This document shows positions 11,389 through 21,300 of a DNA stretch of 64,000 nt, piece after piece. The stretch covers positions 105,111,325 to 105,175,324 of the forward strand of contig NC_068362.1 of the NCBI RefSeq assembly GCF_020536995.1. The letters run 5' to 3'. Numbering within the stretch: position 1 is the stretch's first letter; every line of letters starts with the position of its first letter. The translations under genes and the position numbers were made by a program. The notes under the pieces are model-generated. The model was not told the origin of the DNA, searched no databases, and saw only the letters and a list, made by a program, of their open reading frames with translations. Origin of the DNA: Dreissena polymorpha (Eukaryota > Mollusca > Bivalvia > Myida > Dreissenidae).

Positions 11389-12745
11389 TAGCGTTTTTCC
11401 CAGGCCATTTTAGCGTGGCGAAAAGCCACGCTGCCCTCCCGGATCGCCACTCTGCCCCCTTCAAAGGCAAATTTCTCCACGCGCCCTTCTTTTCAAAGGC
11501 AAATTTCGCCACGCGCCCTTATCGTAACATCTTTATTGCCACGATCTAACTTGGTCCGCAAAATCTGCTTCCTTGATTGTCTGTGACGCTCCGACTGTGC
11601 TTGATTTACTTGAGAAACGACAACGTCTAATCGACTATATTAATCGAGTAGATTTAATCTATAACAGTGCTCGATTTATAGGTAGTCAAACTGACTGCTC
11701 CAAAGCTGTGAATTAGTCATGCGTGAATAACCCCGTGTCAGTATCAATTCGATAATGCCGGAGGCTATCTTATACCAAGCGCTCCTTTTCGGTCGGCAAT
11801 GTGTACTATTCCACGATAAAATCATTATTTCGGAGACTTTTGATGAAAAACTTGATGTTATTTTCATGGCAATTCTGCATTGCATGCATTATTCAGTTAT
11901 ATCAAAACATTTTTTTTTACGCATAATTACATTTAAAATCACAAACAAATTTATTCTTCATTGTTTTCGTCTTTAAGACAATTAGATCTAATTATTGAAA
12001 TAATTACTGAGACGTATACTAATTTAACAAAATGCGAATCGCGTATACGATTTAACGTTGCTATGCGCACCTGTCGCTTACATCATTTGACATTTTATCA
12101 ACAAGGCGGACTATACAGAATTAAATTGTGACTCAGCAAAAATGGCAAATAACGTCGTAAACGATCGAATTAACGATGGAGATAATACTTTAAGAATAAA
12201 TTAATGAAATGTCTGTGATAATCAACGATGCATAAAAATGTTTTAGATAGCAACAACATTATTTATTTATTTGTAATTACTCGGTGGATGTATGTCACGG
12301 AAACGAGTGTTTGCATATTGTAAGCGATCAATTTACTCGCAATGTTATTTTAAACATCTGTCAAGAATATTGTTAGAAAATGGGATAAGACAAACATGGT
12401 TTCATTTATATGTTAGTGGATCTGTGTATAATCAGATTCATATGCATATATTGCTTTATTATGTTTGTCGTGCTGTACAGTTTATTGAAACAGCATGGAA
12501 CTTAAATGTACATTGCAAGGTAAATATATTAATATAAATCGTAGTAAGTTAAATACATCTATTACCATTAAATGTGCTTGTTTATATGTTTTTTTTTCCA
12601 AAACTGCTTCTGATGCGATCATATGTTTCCCCGTAATTCAGGTATTCAGGGAACGTTTTTGCCCTTTTTTGCCTAAACTGCGCGCTGAAATGCCCTTTTT
12701 GAAAGTAATGCGCCATGCCCCTTTGCCCTCCTGGGAAAAACACTA
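11389..12745. mobile_element. DNA transposon with TAGYG ends and 5-bp target duplication
   Basis: The left end is TAGCGTTTTTCCCAGG (11389); the right end is CCTGGGAAAAACACTA (to 12745), an inverted repeat of about 16 bp with one mismatch. ATCAC flanks both sides (11384-11388 and 12746-12750), a 5-bp direct duplication. Subterminal GC-rich blocks occur at both ends: two copies of CAAAGGCAAATTTC near 11463 and 11497, and GCCC-rich sequence near 12660-12730. No transposase is recognisable inside, so it is probably non-autonomous, 1357 bp. TAG-starting ends suggest the hAT group, though 8-bp duplications are usual there; a 5-bp hAT lineage or another superfamily is possible. Confidence 0.7.
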
Positions 12746-12773
12746 ATCACATTAACAATGTTATTCTTTTCAG

Positions 12774-13430
12774 AGCCAGAACCTTGCGTTCTTCAATCTT
12801 TGCATGGCCGCCAAGAAGATGGGCAAGATTGACAACACGAAGGTGGACGGCAGCTTCATCAGTGACGGCTTCTCCAACTTGAAACAGGGTCCCGTGAAGT
12901 TCCGGAAGCACGACGGCAGCGATTACCACAAGGAGGCGGTCGAGCGACTGGTGACGCTTCCCGCCACTACGAGTGACGTAGGAGAGACGCTGTCAGCGGG
13001 GCACGCTAAGGAGAAGACTGAGAACCGGAAGCAGCTGCTGTAAATCCTACGCAGCATTCGGTTCCTCGCACGCCAGGGCATCGCGCTACGTGTGCATGAC
13101 GACGATGAGGGAAACTTAATGCAGCTGCTACAACACCACGGGGAGACGGACAGCTCTCTTCTCGCGTGGCTGGAACGGAAGCGGAACAAGTTCGTCGCCC
13201 CTGATATACATAAGTACTCCAGGTCATGGGACTGCGCATCCTCTGTAAGGTGGCCAGCGACATCAAGACAAACGAGATCTTCACGATCATGGCTGACGAG
13301 ACAACAGCTAGACAAGTCCAACCGAGAACAAGTGGTGTTAGTCGTCAGACACGTAGACGAGGAATTAAATGTGCACGAGGACTTCATTAAACTACATAAA
13401 CATTTACTTTATTTTATGTTTAAATTAGCA
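12774..13430 (+). pseudogene. Broken hAT-type transposase fragment (TTF finger plus DUF4371 start)
   Basis: The translation matches the ZMYM1-like/DUF4371 branch of hAT transposases. It opens after a strong acceptor (TTATTCTTTTCAG) with FFNLCMAAKKMGKID, then the TTF-type region GFSNLKQGPVKFRKHDGSDY and HKEAVERL, then DVGETLSAGHAKEKTENRKQ, then ILRSIRFLARQGIALR, LLQHHGETDSSLLAWLERK, then VMGLRILCKVASDIKTNEIF and IMADETT (a conserved Asp-containing motif), then SNREQVVLVVRHVDEELNV and HEDFIKLHK. Breaks: in-frame TAA at 13041; a frameshift near 13212 and another near 13308. The rest of the catalytic domain is missing after about 13400. GC content is well above the neighbourhood, as expected for a younger insertion. 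Confidence 0.85.
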
Positions 13431-13769
13431 CGAGTTGTTGGAACGAAAAAAATAACTGTTGAGATTTCTGGGTCGTCATCGGCGGCATTGGACAAACTGG
13501 TTTCATGACAAACTGAGAGTGAGAAAAAAATCGAGCATTTATATCAACATGTAAGTTTCCCCAAAACGCACCATATTAATTGTTATTGTACAAATTTTCG
13601 GAACCACGGGAGAGGACAACCCTCTCAAACGAACCCCTTTATGTTCCCAGTCTAGAAACTGGACCACTTCTCCAATGTTTGGAGGTTATCTACGCTCCTG
13701 TGGTAGACCAATAAACCTAGTGGAAGACCCCATGGAGGGGCTGAAAATTTCAATTACGAACCTTTTTGA
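13431..13769. other. No firm gene; moderately GC-rich lead into DNA2-like exon
   Basis: 13590-13769 is richer in GC than usual here and stays open in one plus frame (MFGGYLRSCGRPINLVEDP, then EGLKISITNLFD). It may be the upstream part of the DNA2-like exon that follows, but the match to the family before FD is weak. Confidence 0.3.
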
Positions 13770-14862
13770 CTGGCATATCTTTGTGACAATGGCAAAATGG
13801 TGTTGATGTATTGTTACAAAGAGATATTACAGCTGAGCAACAGTCTGGTGTATGGGGGTCGTCTACTGTATGGGAGTGAGGCAGTGGCTACCCAGACCTT
13901 CTATATACTAGAGCTGCAACGATTTGATCCGATGCATCGAAAATCGATTTTAAATGCGTCGATTCGATTACGATACCAACCCTACCAAATTCGATTCGAT
14001 TCTGTAACATATAGACATAGATACGTCAAGCGCGCTGTATTCTGATACGGATACAGATAGGTTTTATCTTTACCTGTAATTACGACGCGCGCGATTGGTT
14101 ACTTATTGCTTTAGTCATCCAATCAATAAGCGCGTTACTGTCTCCTTTCGGACAAAGCGTCAAAATGGCTGAAAAAGTTGTGGCCGAAAAAATTGAAATT
14201 ATCAGATGCGCCTAAGAAGCTAAAAAAATGTTGGTTTTCGGGATGGTAACCCTCCCGATAAAGCTCCGTGTAAACCGTGCTTCCCGGACGTGACGTACCC
14301 TAAGTCCGGCTCAATCACTAATCTAATGCAACATGTCAAACGCAAACATAACGTTGATATAGTAGGAGGTAGCATCAGTGCAAATACTCAAGTCACCAGC
14401 CTTATTATTATTTATTTATTTATTATATTATTGTGTAGTTTACACAATCTTCTATTCAGAAGTTTATTGATATTAATATTGAGTTCCTAATTTGCTATCT
14501 TTTGTATATGTTTTATTGAAATATTGACATAGTTTGTCAGAAAATCGGCAGTTTCTTGCTAAATATTTCTTTCAAATGTTAATTTAACACACTTTCAACA
14601 GTTTTTAAAACACTGTTGAACCAACCAAACTATATAACACAACACACAAATGCAAAAGATATCTAGGTATGCAACACATTTGAACAGACATGTTTATTTT
14701 GAGGCAATATGGTGAATATATTATATTATGAAACTAGGTTGAAAGATGAATTGAATCGAAACAATTGGTATCGGACTGTCTGAAATCGAAATCGAATCTA
14801 ATCGAGCTGTTGGTGAATCGTTGCAGCTCTACTGTATACCCAACCAACACATGGTCTGCCAG
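13770..14862 (+). pseudogene. DNA2-like helicase exon, interrupted by a hAT element
   Basis: DNA2 is a nuclear/mitochondrial nuclease-helicase acting in Okazaki fragment processing and end resection. The peptide LAYLCDNGKMVLM leads to a damaged QYRMN-type motif (YCYKE) and then EILQLSNSLVYGGRLLYGSE, AVATQTFYI, matching the helicase region of DNA2 (typical form LSNxLVYxGxLxCGSExVA). The exon is cut at 13908 by the hAT element and resumes at 14840 with PNQHMVCQ, ending in a donor, CAG|GTATAT (14863). Removing one 8-bp duplicate restores the reading TFYIPNQHM. A frame break lies just upstream near 13775. Together with pieces at 16593-18844 and 21096-21300 it forms one dead gene copy in the right order and strand. 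Confidence 0.7.
13909..14831 (+). mobile_element. hAT remnant with BED finger and 8-bp target duplication
   Basis: Ends TAGAGCTGCAACGATT (13909) and GAATCGTTGCAGCTCTA (to 14831) are inverted repeats. CTATATAC (13901-13908) and CTGTATAC (14832-14839) form an 8-bp target duplication with one mismatch, typical of hAT. Inside is a start MAEKVVAEK (14165) that soon loses its frame, and a BED-type zinc finger: PCKPCFPDVTYPKSGS then LMQHVKRKHN (about 14268-14355), with the C-x2-C and H-x4-H pairs present. The catalytic domain is absent, so this is an internally deleted, non-autonomous copy. Subterminal tracts of CGATTCGATT occur at both sides. Confidence 0.85.
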
Positions 14863-14934
14863 GTATATTACTTGTATTTATGAAAATCGACATGTTGCTG
14901 TTACAATATATGTACTGGAAAAATCGGGTTTAAT

Positions 14935-15140
14935 GAATATGCCTAAATTGTCGTCTCAGATTGGCCTGTGAAGTCCGTACAGGCTACCTAGGGATGAAAC
15001 TTTTCCTTTGTATTGTATTTTTGTTTACAGGATGTCATTTCTTAGCAAAAATCCAATTGCGGGGAAAAGTTTTGTCCCTGATTAGCCTGTGTATACTCCA
15101 CAGGCTAATCTGGGACAACACTATGATAATTCCCTGTTTT
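14935..15140. repeat. GCACAGGCTAAT-family palindromic MITE
   Basis: Two diverged arm pairs: GTCGTCTCAGATTGGCCTGT with a partner near 14985, and GTCCCTGATTAGCCTGTG with CACAGGCTAATCTGGGAC near 15075-15115. The central spacer is AT-rich. It lies in the intron between the first two DNA2-like exons. Confidence 0.75.
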
Positions 15141-15587
15141 ACCAGTGCATGACTTATCTATTTCGCTTTTTACTTATTCTTTAAGCTGTTGTCATGATTT
15201 TTAACTGAAGTGTGTTGTTATGAAAAACCAATGAACATGTATTAATGGGGTGTAATGTTTGCATAAGACATACGATAAGCTCATAGTGTTATGTAATTGA
15301 TTTTAGTTTTCAAATATTGTCTATTGAAAAAAATTTGTCTTTTGCATCTTTTGCTGATTTGCCTTTTGGAATTTAGTGAACAATATTGCCTATACAGATG
15401 CATCGCCTGAAAAGATGTTGACCGGGCCATGCAATGACCTATAGATTTTGATGTATCTTTTGAATACGCTCAGACAACCATTCTTTTGATTGGTAGGACA
15501 TAGCATTGATCAAACTATGCATAATACATTTTCCTTTTAATGCCCTTAACTAGTGGAGTTTTACAGTACATTTATATTTAATGGATA
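15141..15587. other. No gene recognised
   Basis: AT-rich intronic or intergenic DNA. An acceptor-like TATACAG near 15400 precedes a short open stretch with no recognisable product. Confidence 0.4.
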
Positions 15588-15922
15588 CACTTCATACATT
15601 TACTCTTTTATTAAATATTTCGGCCAAAGGCCTTCTTCAGTAAACGATTATTAAGACAACTTTACATAGCGTTTTTTTCTGTCGATCATAAGGGAAGTAA
15701 ATACAAAAATATAAATAAATGACGTAACGTTACCCGACGTGAACGTGACGTTACGCGCCAATACTCGGAAGTCGGGTAACGTTACGTCATTTATTTATAT
15801 TTTTGTATTTACTTCCGTTATGATCGACAAAAGAAAACGCTTTATAAAGTTGTCTTAATAATCGTTTACTGAAGAAGGCCTTTGGCCGAAATATTTAATA
15901 AAAGAGTAAATGTATGAAGTAT
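15588..15922. repeat. 335-bp near-perfect foldback palindrome
   Basis: Arms of about 150 bp start ACTTCATACATTTACTC and run inward through CGGCCAAAGGCCTTCTTCAG, AACGATTATTAAGACAAC and AAATAAATGACGTAACGTTA to a loop of roughly 25 bp near 15755. Arm identity looks above 95 percent, so it is recent or maintained. Each arm holds CTGAAGA, a GGCC stem and GAAA, resembling a hammerhead ribozyme core. A C-run (15930-15942) adjoins the right edge. Confidence 0.85.
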
Positions 15923-16592
15923 AAGTAATTTCCCCCCCCCCCTGAAGATCCAATACATAGCGTATTTAATGGATAGCTATATGTTTAAGGTAATAAGAGA
16001 ATCTGTCTGAATGGTGAGAGTGCTTGATGTACAGTTGTCAAGTTCTGTCGTGTTCTTAAGCACTGAAAAGGTAGGTCTAAATGAAATACTTAATTAACCC
16101 TTTCCCTCTAAGAAACACATTTTGACCAGTTTGTAGTCCCTTAGAAAATCAAATTCAAGTAAAGCCCTTTCTAATTATTCTTAATTGTGGAAGGGTTCAT
16201 TTCCATCCCTAAGATACTAATGAGAAGCAGACAGCTTAACCTGATCAGCCTGCGAGGATGTTCTGGTTTTATGCTGGTTGCATATAGCCATTTTTACTTT
16301 GCTTCTGAACAGTATAGGTTTAAGTGTAAAAAAATGTATTATAAAGATAACTTGACTTGGCAGTTTTTGAGGTAATTGCACATTTATATGTTAATAATTA
16401 AATGCAAATAATGTTGCGAAAACTACAGATACTTACAGATTTCTTAAAATGATGGCCTATTGGGTATTTGTATATTCCGCCTTCTATTTGGGTCTGCATT
16501 TCCCTTTGTGAACAATAGTCACAAAGTCACTATATTTCAGCGCTTTTATGTAAAGAATACTTTTATTTGCTATTATAAATTTATTGTTGCAG
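15923..16592. other. Intron-like DNA with one MITE scrap
   Basis: AT-rich; CCTGATCAGCCTGCGAGGAT near 16240 is a faint relative of the GCACAGGCTAAT MITE. A pyrimidine-rich acceptor (TTTATTGTTGCAG) closes the stretch at 16592. Confidence 0.45.
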
Positions 16593-16657
16593 CGGATTGC
16601 GTCGCACAGTAAAGTCCGGGGAGGTGGATTTAGAAATGAGACAGAAGCAAACATGTT

Positions 16658-18817
16658 TATGCCCCCTTTCGAAGAAAAGGGGGTATATAGACAATCCCAG
16701 AATCGATAATATGGGCGCCGCCATATTGGCTATTACGTAACCCGCGATTGAAAACGGTACTGAAGAATTTGACAGACAACAACGTTATCATAGTGTACAC
16801 CCCCTTTATTCCATAAACAGTACTTTATGACTTCGCACAGTAGGATTGAAAACAAGTAAAACATGAAACCAAGTGTCGATATGTATCACATCGTAAATCA
16901 ATATAATTTAAATAAAAAATATTCACGATAGATTCATAAAATATGTGTCTCTGCAACAATATTCAGTGACAACCGAGTTGGCATTTTTAAGCATACCTTT
17001 CAGTAATGCCTTTGTATAAAATTTAATAATTTCTTTATGGAATAAAATTATTCAAGCATAATTATAAAGGCATAGAAATATCTAAAGTCTGAAGTAAACG
17101 TTGTGATTTTAGCGTAAATAGTGCCGGAGATATTAACAAAGATCTATCAATATATAAAGATTGGAAACATCCAATCAGACCAATTTTATATAGATCTTTG
17201 ATATTAATTAGATAGATTTAAGGCCGATAAGGTAGACAATTATATTGATATCTGCCTTTGTTTAAGCCTATATTATTTCTTATTAAATGTCGTACTTTCT
17301 ATACTTTCCGGAGATATTCATTAAGAAACGTTGTAAGATTTAAGATTGAGGACGACTTCTTTTATTGAATAATACATATCTTTGTTTGTCGAAACAGTTA
17401 CCATTTCGCTATTAATATTTCCCTTGTAAATGTCATTTTAAAGGTAATATACAATCTATAGCCGAAATGAAGTTTGTGGTTCTAAAATTGTTCCGTAAAT
17501 CTTTATTATATCGAAACTCTGTAAGATTTTAGGTAGAGAAAATAATGTATCTAGTTTAGCCTAAAACTTAAGTGGTTTTTAGCAATCTTTTATTGAAAAA
17601 TCGCTCTCAAGCTAATACAAAAATATCTGGCCGGAAATAAATTTTGTGATTTAAATGAACAAGTATCGGAGTTATTCGCTTGCAAAACTGTGTAAGATGT
17701 CAGGATATGTCATACTTTTTTATTGAAAAGGACATATCAGCTTTTGTCTACAACTTTCTTATATTATTATTTAAATAACGTTTTTCATGTAAAATCAAAG
17801 TTTATTGCCTGAAATATTATTAAATTTTCTTAATAACATCTTAATTCACGATTGAAATGTTCAACATGAAAAATAATGAGCCTTAAATAAACTTAAATAG
17901 TTCCAATTGTGTTCTCTAGATTTCCAAAAGTATGTCATTATTAAATTTTCGTAATACGGTCTAAATTTACGCTTAAAAAATAAAAACACGAAAAAAATAA
18001 GTGATTTATTTTTCTTTTATTACGGATTATTAATGACAGCAACATAAATCTCTTGAAAAAAAATCAGCGATAAAGGCGCGAACGAATTCGCTAAATTGGA
18101 GGCGATGTTCCAAGTGCGGATTAAAAGCGTTTATGGGTTTGCCCGTGACACCACATGTCTGCACATGTGTAGATACCGTAATTAAGATAAGATATCACGC
18201 GTCACCTTTAAATAACATGTTAAATGACAATCAAGACCTTATTCATGCCAGGGACCTACACAAATAGGTCCATGTCCATGCTTTGTTTTATTACTCTTAA
18301 AAGAATGCAGATGAACGTTATTTCTACAAATTTACGTAATTTATATTATACAAAAAACACACAAACTATTATGTGGTTGTCAGATCGATATTAGAAACTC
18401 TTTAAATCCTCAAATATATCCGATATAACCGTTTCGCTCCCTTGTTTTGCGTAGGGACCATACAAACATATATAGGTCCATGTATATTTCTTCAGTACCG
18501 TTTTGGAGGCGCGCGAGAGTATTCATGGGCGTGTCATCCAGGAGGTATCGATTTCTGGGATTGTCTATAGTTTACGCACTGTCCGTCGGTCAGTCTGTCA
18601 GTCTGTCACACTTTTCGTGTCCGTTCTCTAATTCAAATAGTTTTTTTCCGATCTTAACCAAACTTGGTCAGAAGTTGTATCTAGACAATATCTAGGTCAA
18701 GGAATATTTGTCATGCCGGGTCAAAAACTAGGTCACGGAGTCACTTAGTGCATTTCAATAACTTCTATCAAAGCATTTATTTGGGGCGTATGTCATCCTA
18801 TGAAGACAGCTCTTGTT
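16658..18817 (+). mobile_element. Tandem-cored-family element carrying a nested insertion
   Basis: It starts with the family hairpin TATGCCCCCTTTCGAAGAA, then AAGGGGGTATATA. After the nested element it resumes with a GTCGGTCAGTCTGTCAGTC microsatellite (18582-18605), a single core unit (ACCAAACTTGGTCAGAAGTT, GACAATATCTAGGTCAAG) and the family end ACAGCTCTTGTT (18817). TT occurs on both sides of the junction, compatible with the T|T target preference known for Helentrons. Without the insertion the copy would be about 280 bp. Confidence 0.75.
16690..18565. mobile_element. 1.88 kb inverted-repeat element nested in TATA
   Basis: Left end GACAATCCCAGAATCGATA (16690); right end, reverse complement, GACAATCCCAGAAATCGATA (to 18565). 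The inverted similarity resumes about 60 bp inside with AAAACGGTACTGAAGAA on both sides. TATA flanks both ends (16686-16689 and 18566-18569), which is either a 4-bp duplication or TA plus end bases. The interior is AT-rich with three diverged copies of TGTAAGATTT near 17333, 17520 and 17690, and GGACCTACACAAATAGGTCC near 18252, a small palindrome partly repeated near 18455. No transposase is recognisable, so it is non-autonomous. Family unknown; Tc1/mariner-like if the target is TA. Confidence 0.8.
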
Positions 18818-18844
18818 AACCATGTCATCAAAGGATTTGCACAG

Positions 18845-19007
18845 GTAATAACATAGTTAGTAGCTTCAAACCAGTTTAACCAATTTTATTTGTTTTTCGG
18901 AAATATGTTTGTACAGTTCTTTGTACATGAGCATGTTTTAAATAAGTGAACAGTCATAACACAATATTTTATTAAAGTATGGTACCATTTTGTTAAAATA
19001 CAGTGTT
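18845..19007. other. Intron-like AT-rich DNA
   Basis: No feature is visible between the split exon's donor and the next tandem array. Confidence 0.4.
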
Positions 19008-19985
19008 TTAGCTCACAATCGCACAATGTTCTCATGCTTAGTCAGCATTTAACGTGTGAATACTCAAGAGGCCATATTTGTTGCCCAATCTTCATGAAAC
19101 TTGGTCATAACAATTGTCTCGATAATATCTCAGCTAAGTTTGAAACTGGTGTATAAAACGAGGTCACTAGGTCAAATTAAAGAAACAGTTTGTTAACATT
19201 CTAGAGGCCACATTTATTGTCCAATCTTCATGAAACTTGGTCAAAATAATAAGTTTAATACTGGGTCACCTGGGGTAAAAGAACAAGGCTATTATGTCAA
19301 ATTAAACAAAAAGGCTTGCAAATACTCTTCAGGCAATATTAGAATATTTGCCCCAATGATATATCTGTAGAGTTGAAAGCTGGGCACCTTTGGTCAAAAA
19401 CAAAGGCCTGTAGGTTAAATATTTTAAAAAGCTTGTGAATAGTGGAGGCCACATTTAAACCAATCTTAATGAAATTTGGTGAGAACATTTGGCGCAAATA
19501 ATATATTTGCTTAGTTTAAAACTGGATCTTCATGAAATTGGTTCAGATAATTAGTCCTAATAATATCTGACTAGGTCGTTATGTGGAATTAAAGAAAAGT
19601 CACATGCGTTTGCAATGTTTTTATAAAACTAACTTAGAGCATGTATCTGTATTATTTCTTGGCAGAGTGAAATAAAATTCTAGTCAATTGAAAACCATGG
19701 CTACCATGAGGTTTGGAGGGTTTTCTTATGTGGGTATGGTAAAACCATGTGAACACTCAAAAATACATATTTGTGACCCACTCTTCGTGAAAATGGCTCA
19801 ATACATTCAAAAATTGTGTGATTATATATCTTGGTTCAGCTTGAAAATGATTGTGGTTTGTTCAAAAACGGCTACCAAGTGTTGAGGCAGTTTGGTTTAG
19901 AATTCTGTTGCAAAACATTGTAAAGTTACTTAATTAAAATAGATAAGTTCCTTGGCGGTCTGTGCTTTGGCTCTCTTGCTTTCGC
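19008..19985 (+). repeat. Diverged TCATGAAACTTGGTC tandem array
   Basis: It opens with TTTAGCTCACAATCG and holds about six diverged units near 130-150 bp with CCAATCTTCATGAAACTTGG, AGGCCACATTTATTG and TAGGTCAAATTAAAGAAA. It is related to the array at 881-2195 but more decayed, and the opening microsatellite is missing. Confidence 0.7.
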
Positions 19986-20133
19986 CATTTGGAGAAAGGT
20001 GGCAGGGCCCTATAGATAAGCAATATCCTGGTAAAAGGGTAATTAATTTGTTAGAAAGCATGATTATACAAGTGTATTCTACTTGGTTATGAAATATTAA
20101 TAAAATGCCTAATATTAATAAAAGGTATATTTA

Positions 20134-20429
20134 CAATACTGCTCCAGCAGCTGGAGTTTCACTTCTTTATATAGATGGGAAATTAGATGATGCTCAAATT
20201 TAGTATGTAAAAAATACTATTTATTTAAATTGAGCATTGTAATGGGGCCTAATGTTAGCCCTCAATAAGCCTTAACAAATCCAATACTGCTCCAGCAGCT
20301 GGAGTTTCACTTCTTTATATAGATGGGAAATTAGATGATGCTCAAATTTAGTATGTAAAAAATACTATTTATTTAAATTGAGCATTGTTATGGGGCCTAA
20401 TGTTAGCCCTCAATAAGCCTTAACAAATC
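20134..20429. repeat. Two near-identical 148-bp tandem copies
   Basis: Copies at 20134-20281 and 20282-20429 differ by about one base (GAGCATTGTAATGG against GAGCATTGTTATGG), so the duplication is recent. Both begin CAATACTGCTCCAGCAGC, a word that also heads sequence near 22653 and, inverted, near 31170. Confidence 0.9.
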
Positions 20430-20529
20430 AATGAACCAACATATTTAAAGAAAATCATCGTATTTATATTTGTATTTTCAGTTTGGATTTCCATTTAGAA
20501 GAACAATGTAAATAGCAAATGAGACCTTA

Positions 20530-21085
20530 CACCCATTTTATGGCTGAATATGCAACATTGGGAACATTTTTATGCCTGATTCATTTGGTTCTTTTTATGC
20601 ATCAATACGAAACATTTGCTACATTTTATGCATTAATATGAAACATATGGTACATTTTTTGCATCAAAATGAAATATTTGGTTCTTGTTATGCATAACTA
20701 AGAAAGATGTGTTACATTTTATGCATGAATATGAAACATAAGGTACATTTTATGCATGAATATGAAACATTTGGTAAATGTTATTCCTGATTATGAAACA
20801 TTTGGTACATTTTATGTATAAATATGAAACATTTGATACATTTTATGATTATATATGCAACATTTGCTACATGTAATGCATGAATATGAAACATTTGGTA
20901 CATTTTATGCCTGTATATAAAACATTTGCTACATTTTATACATGAATATGAAACATTTGCTTCATTTTATGCATGAATAATAAACATTTGCTACATTTAA
21001 TACATTTATATGAAAAATTATTAATACGAAACATTTGCTACATTTTATGCATGAATATGAAACATTTGCTACATACAAATTTTGT
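20530..21085. repeat. Degenerate minisatellite, about 30-33 bp
   Basis: About 16 irregular copies of ATGAATATGAAACATTTG followed by CTACATTTTATGC. It abuts the acceptor of the third DNA2-like exon. Confidence 0.85.
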
Positions 21086-21095
21086 TTTATCTCAG

Positions 21096-21300
21096 GTGGG
21101 CATCTCAGGCAGTAAGATTGGAGTGATTGCCCCTCACAGAGGTCAGGTCCTTCACCTTAGTGAGAAGCTAGGTCAAGGTCATCAGAAGGGTTCAAGTGTA
21201 TAGGTGAACACAGTAGACTAGTACCAAGGCAGGATAAGGATATCATCATCATATCGTTTGTTATGAGCTCTAGTTTCGAAAATGAAAAGGTTTGTTTTAA
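21096..21300 (+). pseudogene. DNA2-like helicase exon with motif VNTVDQYQGRDK, broken
   Basis: After an acceptor (TTTTGTTTTATCTCAG) the frame reads VGISGSKIGVIAPHRGQV, LHLSEKLGQGHQKGSSV, then TAG (21201; glutamate in the expected VEVNTVD), VNTVD, TAG (21219; glutamine expected), YQGR, then a one-base loss near 21232, after which another frame gives DKDIIIISFVMSS. This is the conserved C-terminal helicase region of DNA2 (IGVIAPYR and VEVNTVDKYQGRDK in relatives). AAAG|GTTTGT near 21290 may be the old donor. The following family segment (RRLNVAITRAKHK) was not found downstream, so the gene is also incomplete on this side. Confidence 0.8.

Larger units (their letters stand above)
16593..18844 (+). 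pseudogene. DNA2-like helicase exon split by a tandem-cored element
   Basis: After an acceptor (TTATTGTTGCAG, 16581-16592) the left half reads SKVRGGGFRNETEANM (to about 16657), matching the DNA2 region written GGVSNVTEAKLI in vertebrates. The exon is then interrupted by 16658-18817. The right half reads NHVIKGFAQ (18818-18844) and ends at a donor, CAG|GTAATA. Joined to the next exon (21096) it continues as FAQ then VGISGSKIGVIAPHRGQV, as expected for the family. One base is unaccounted for at the insertion point, so the frame across it is uncertain. The insertion in a coding exon makes a functional product very unlikely. Confidence 0.7.
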
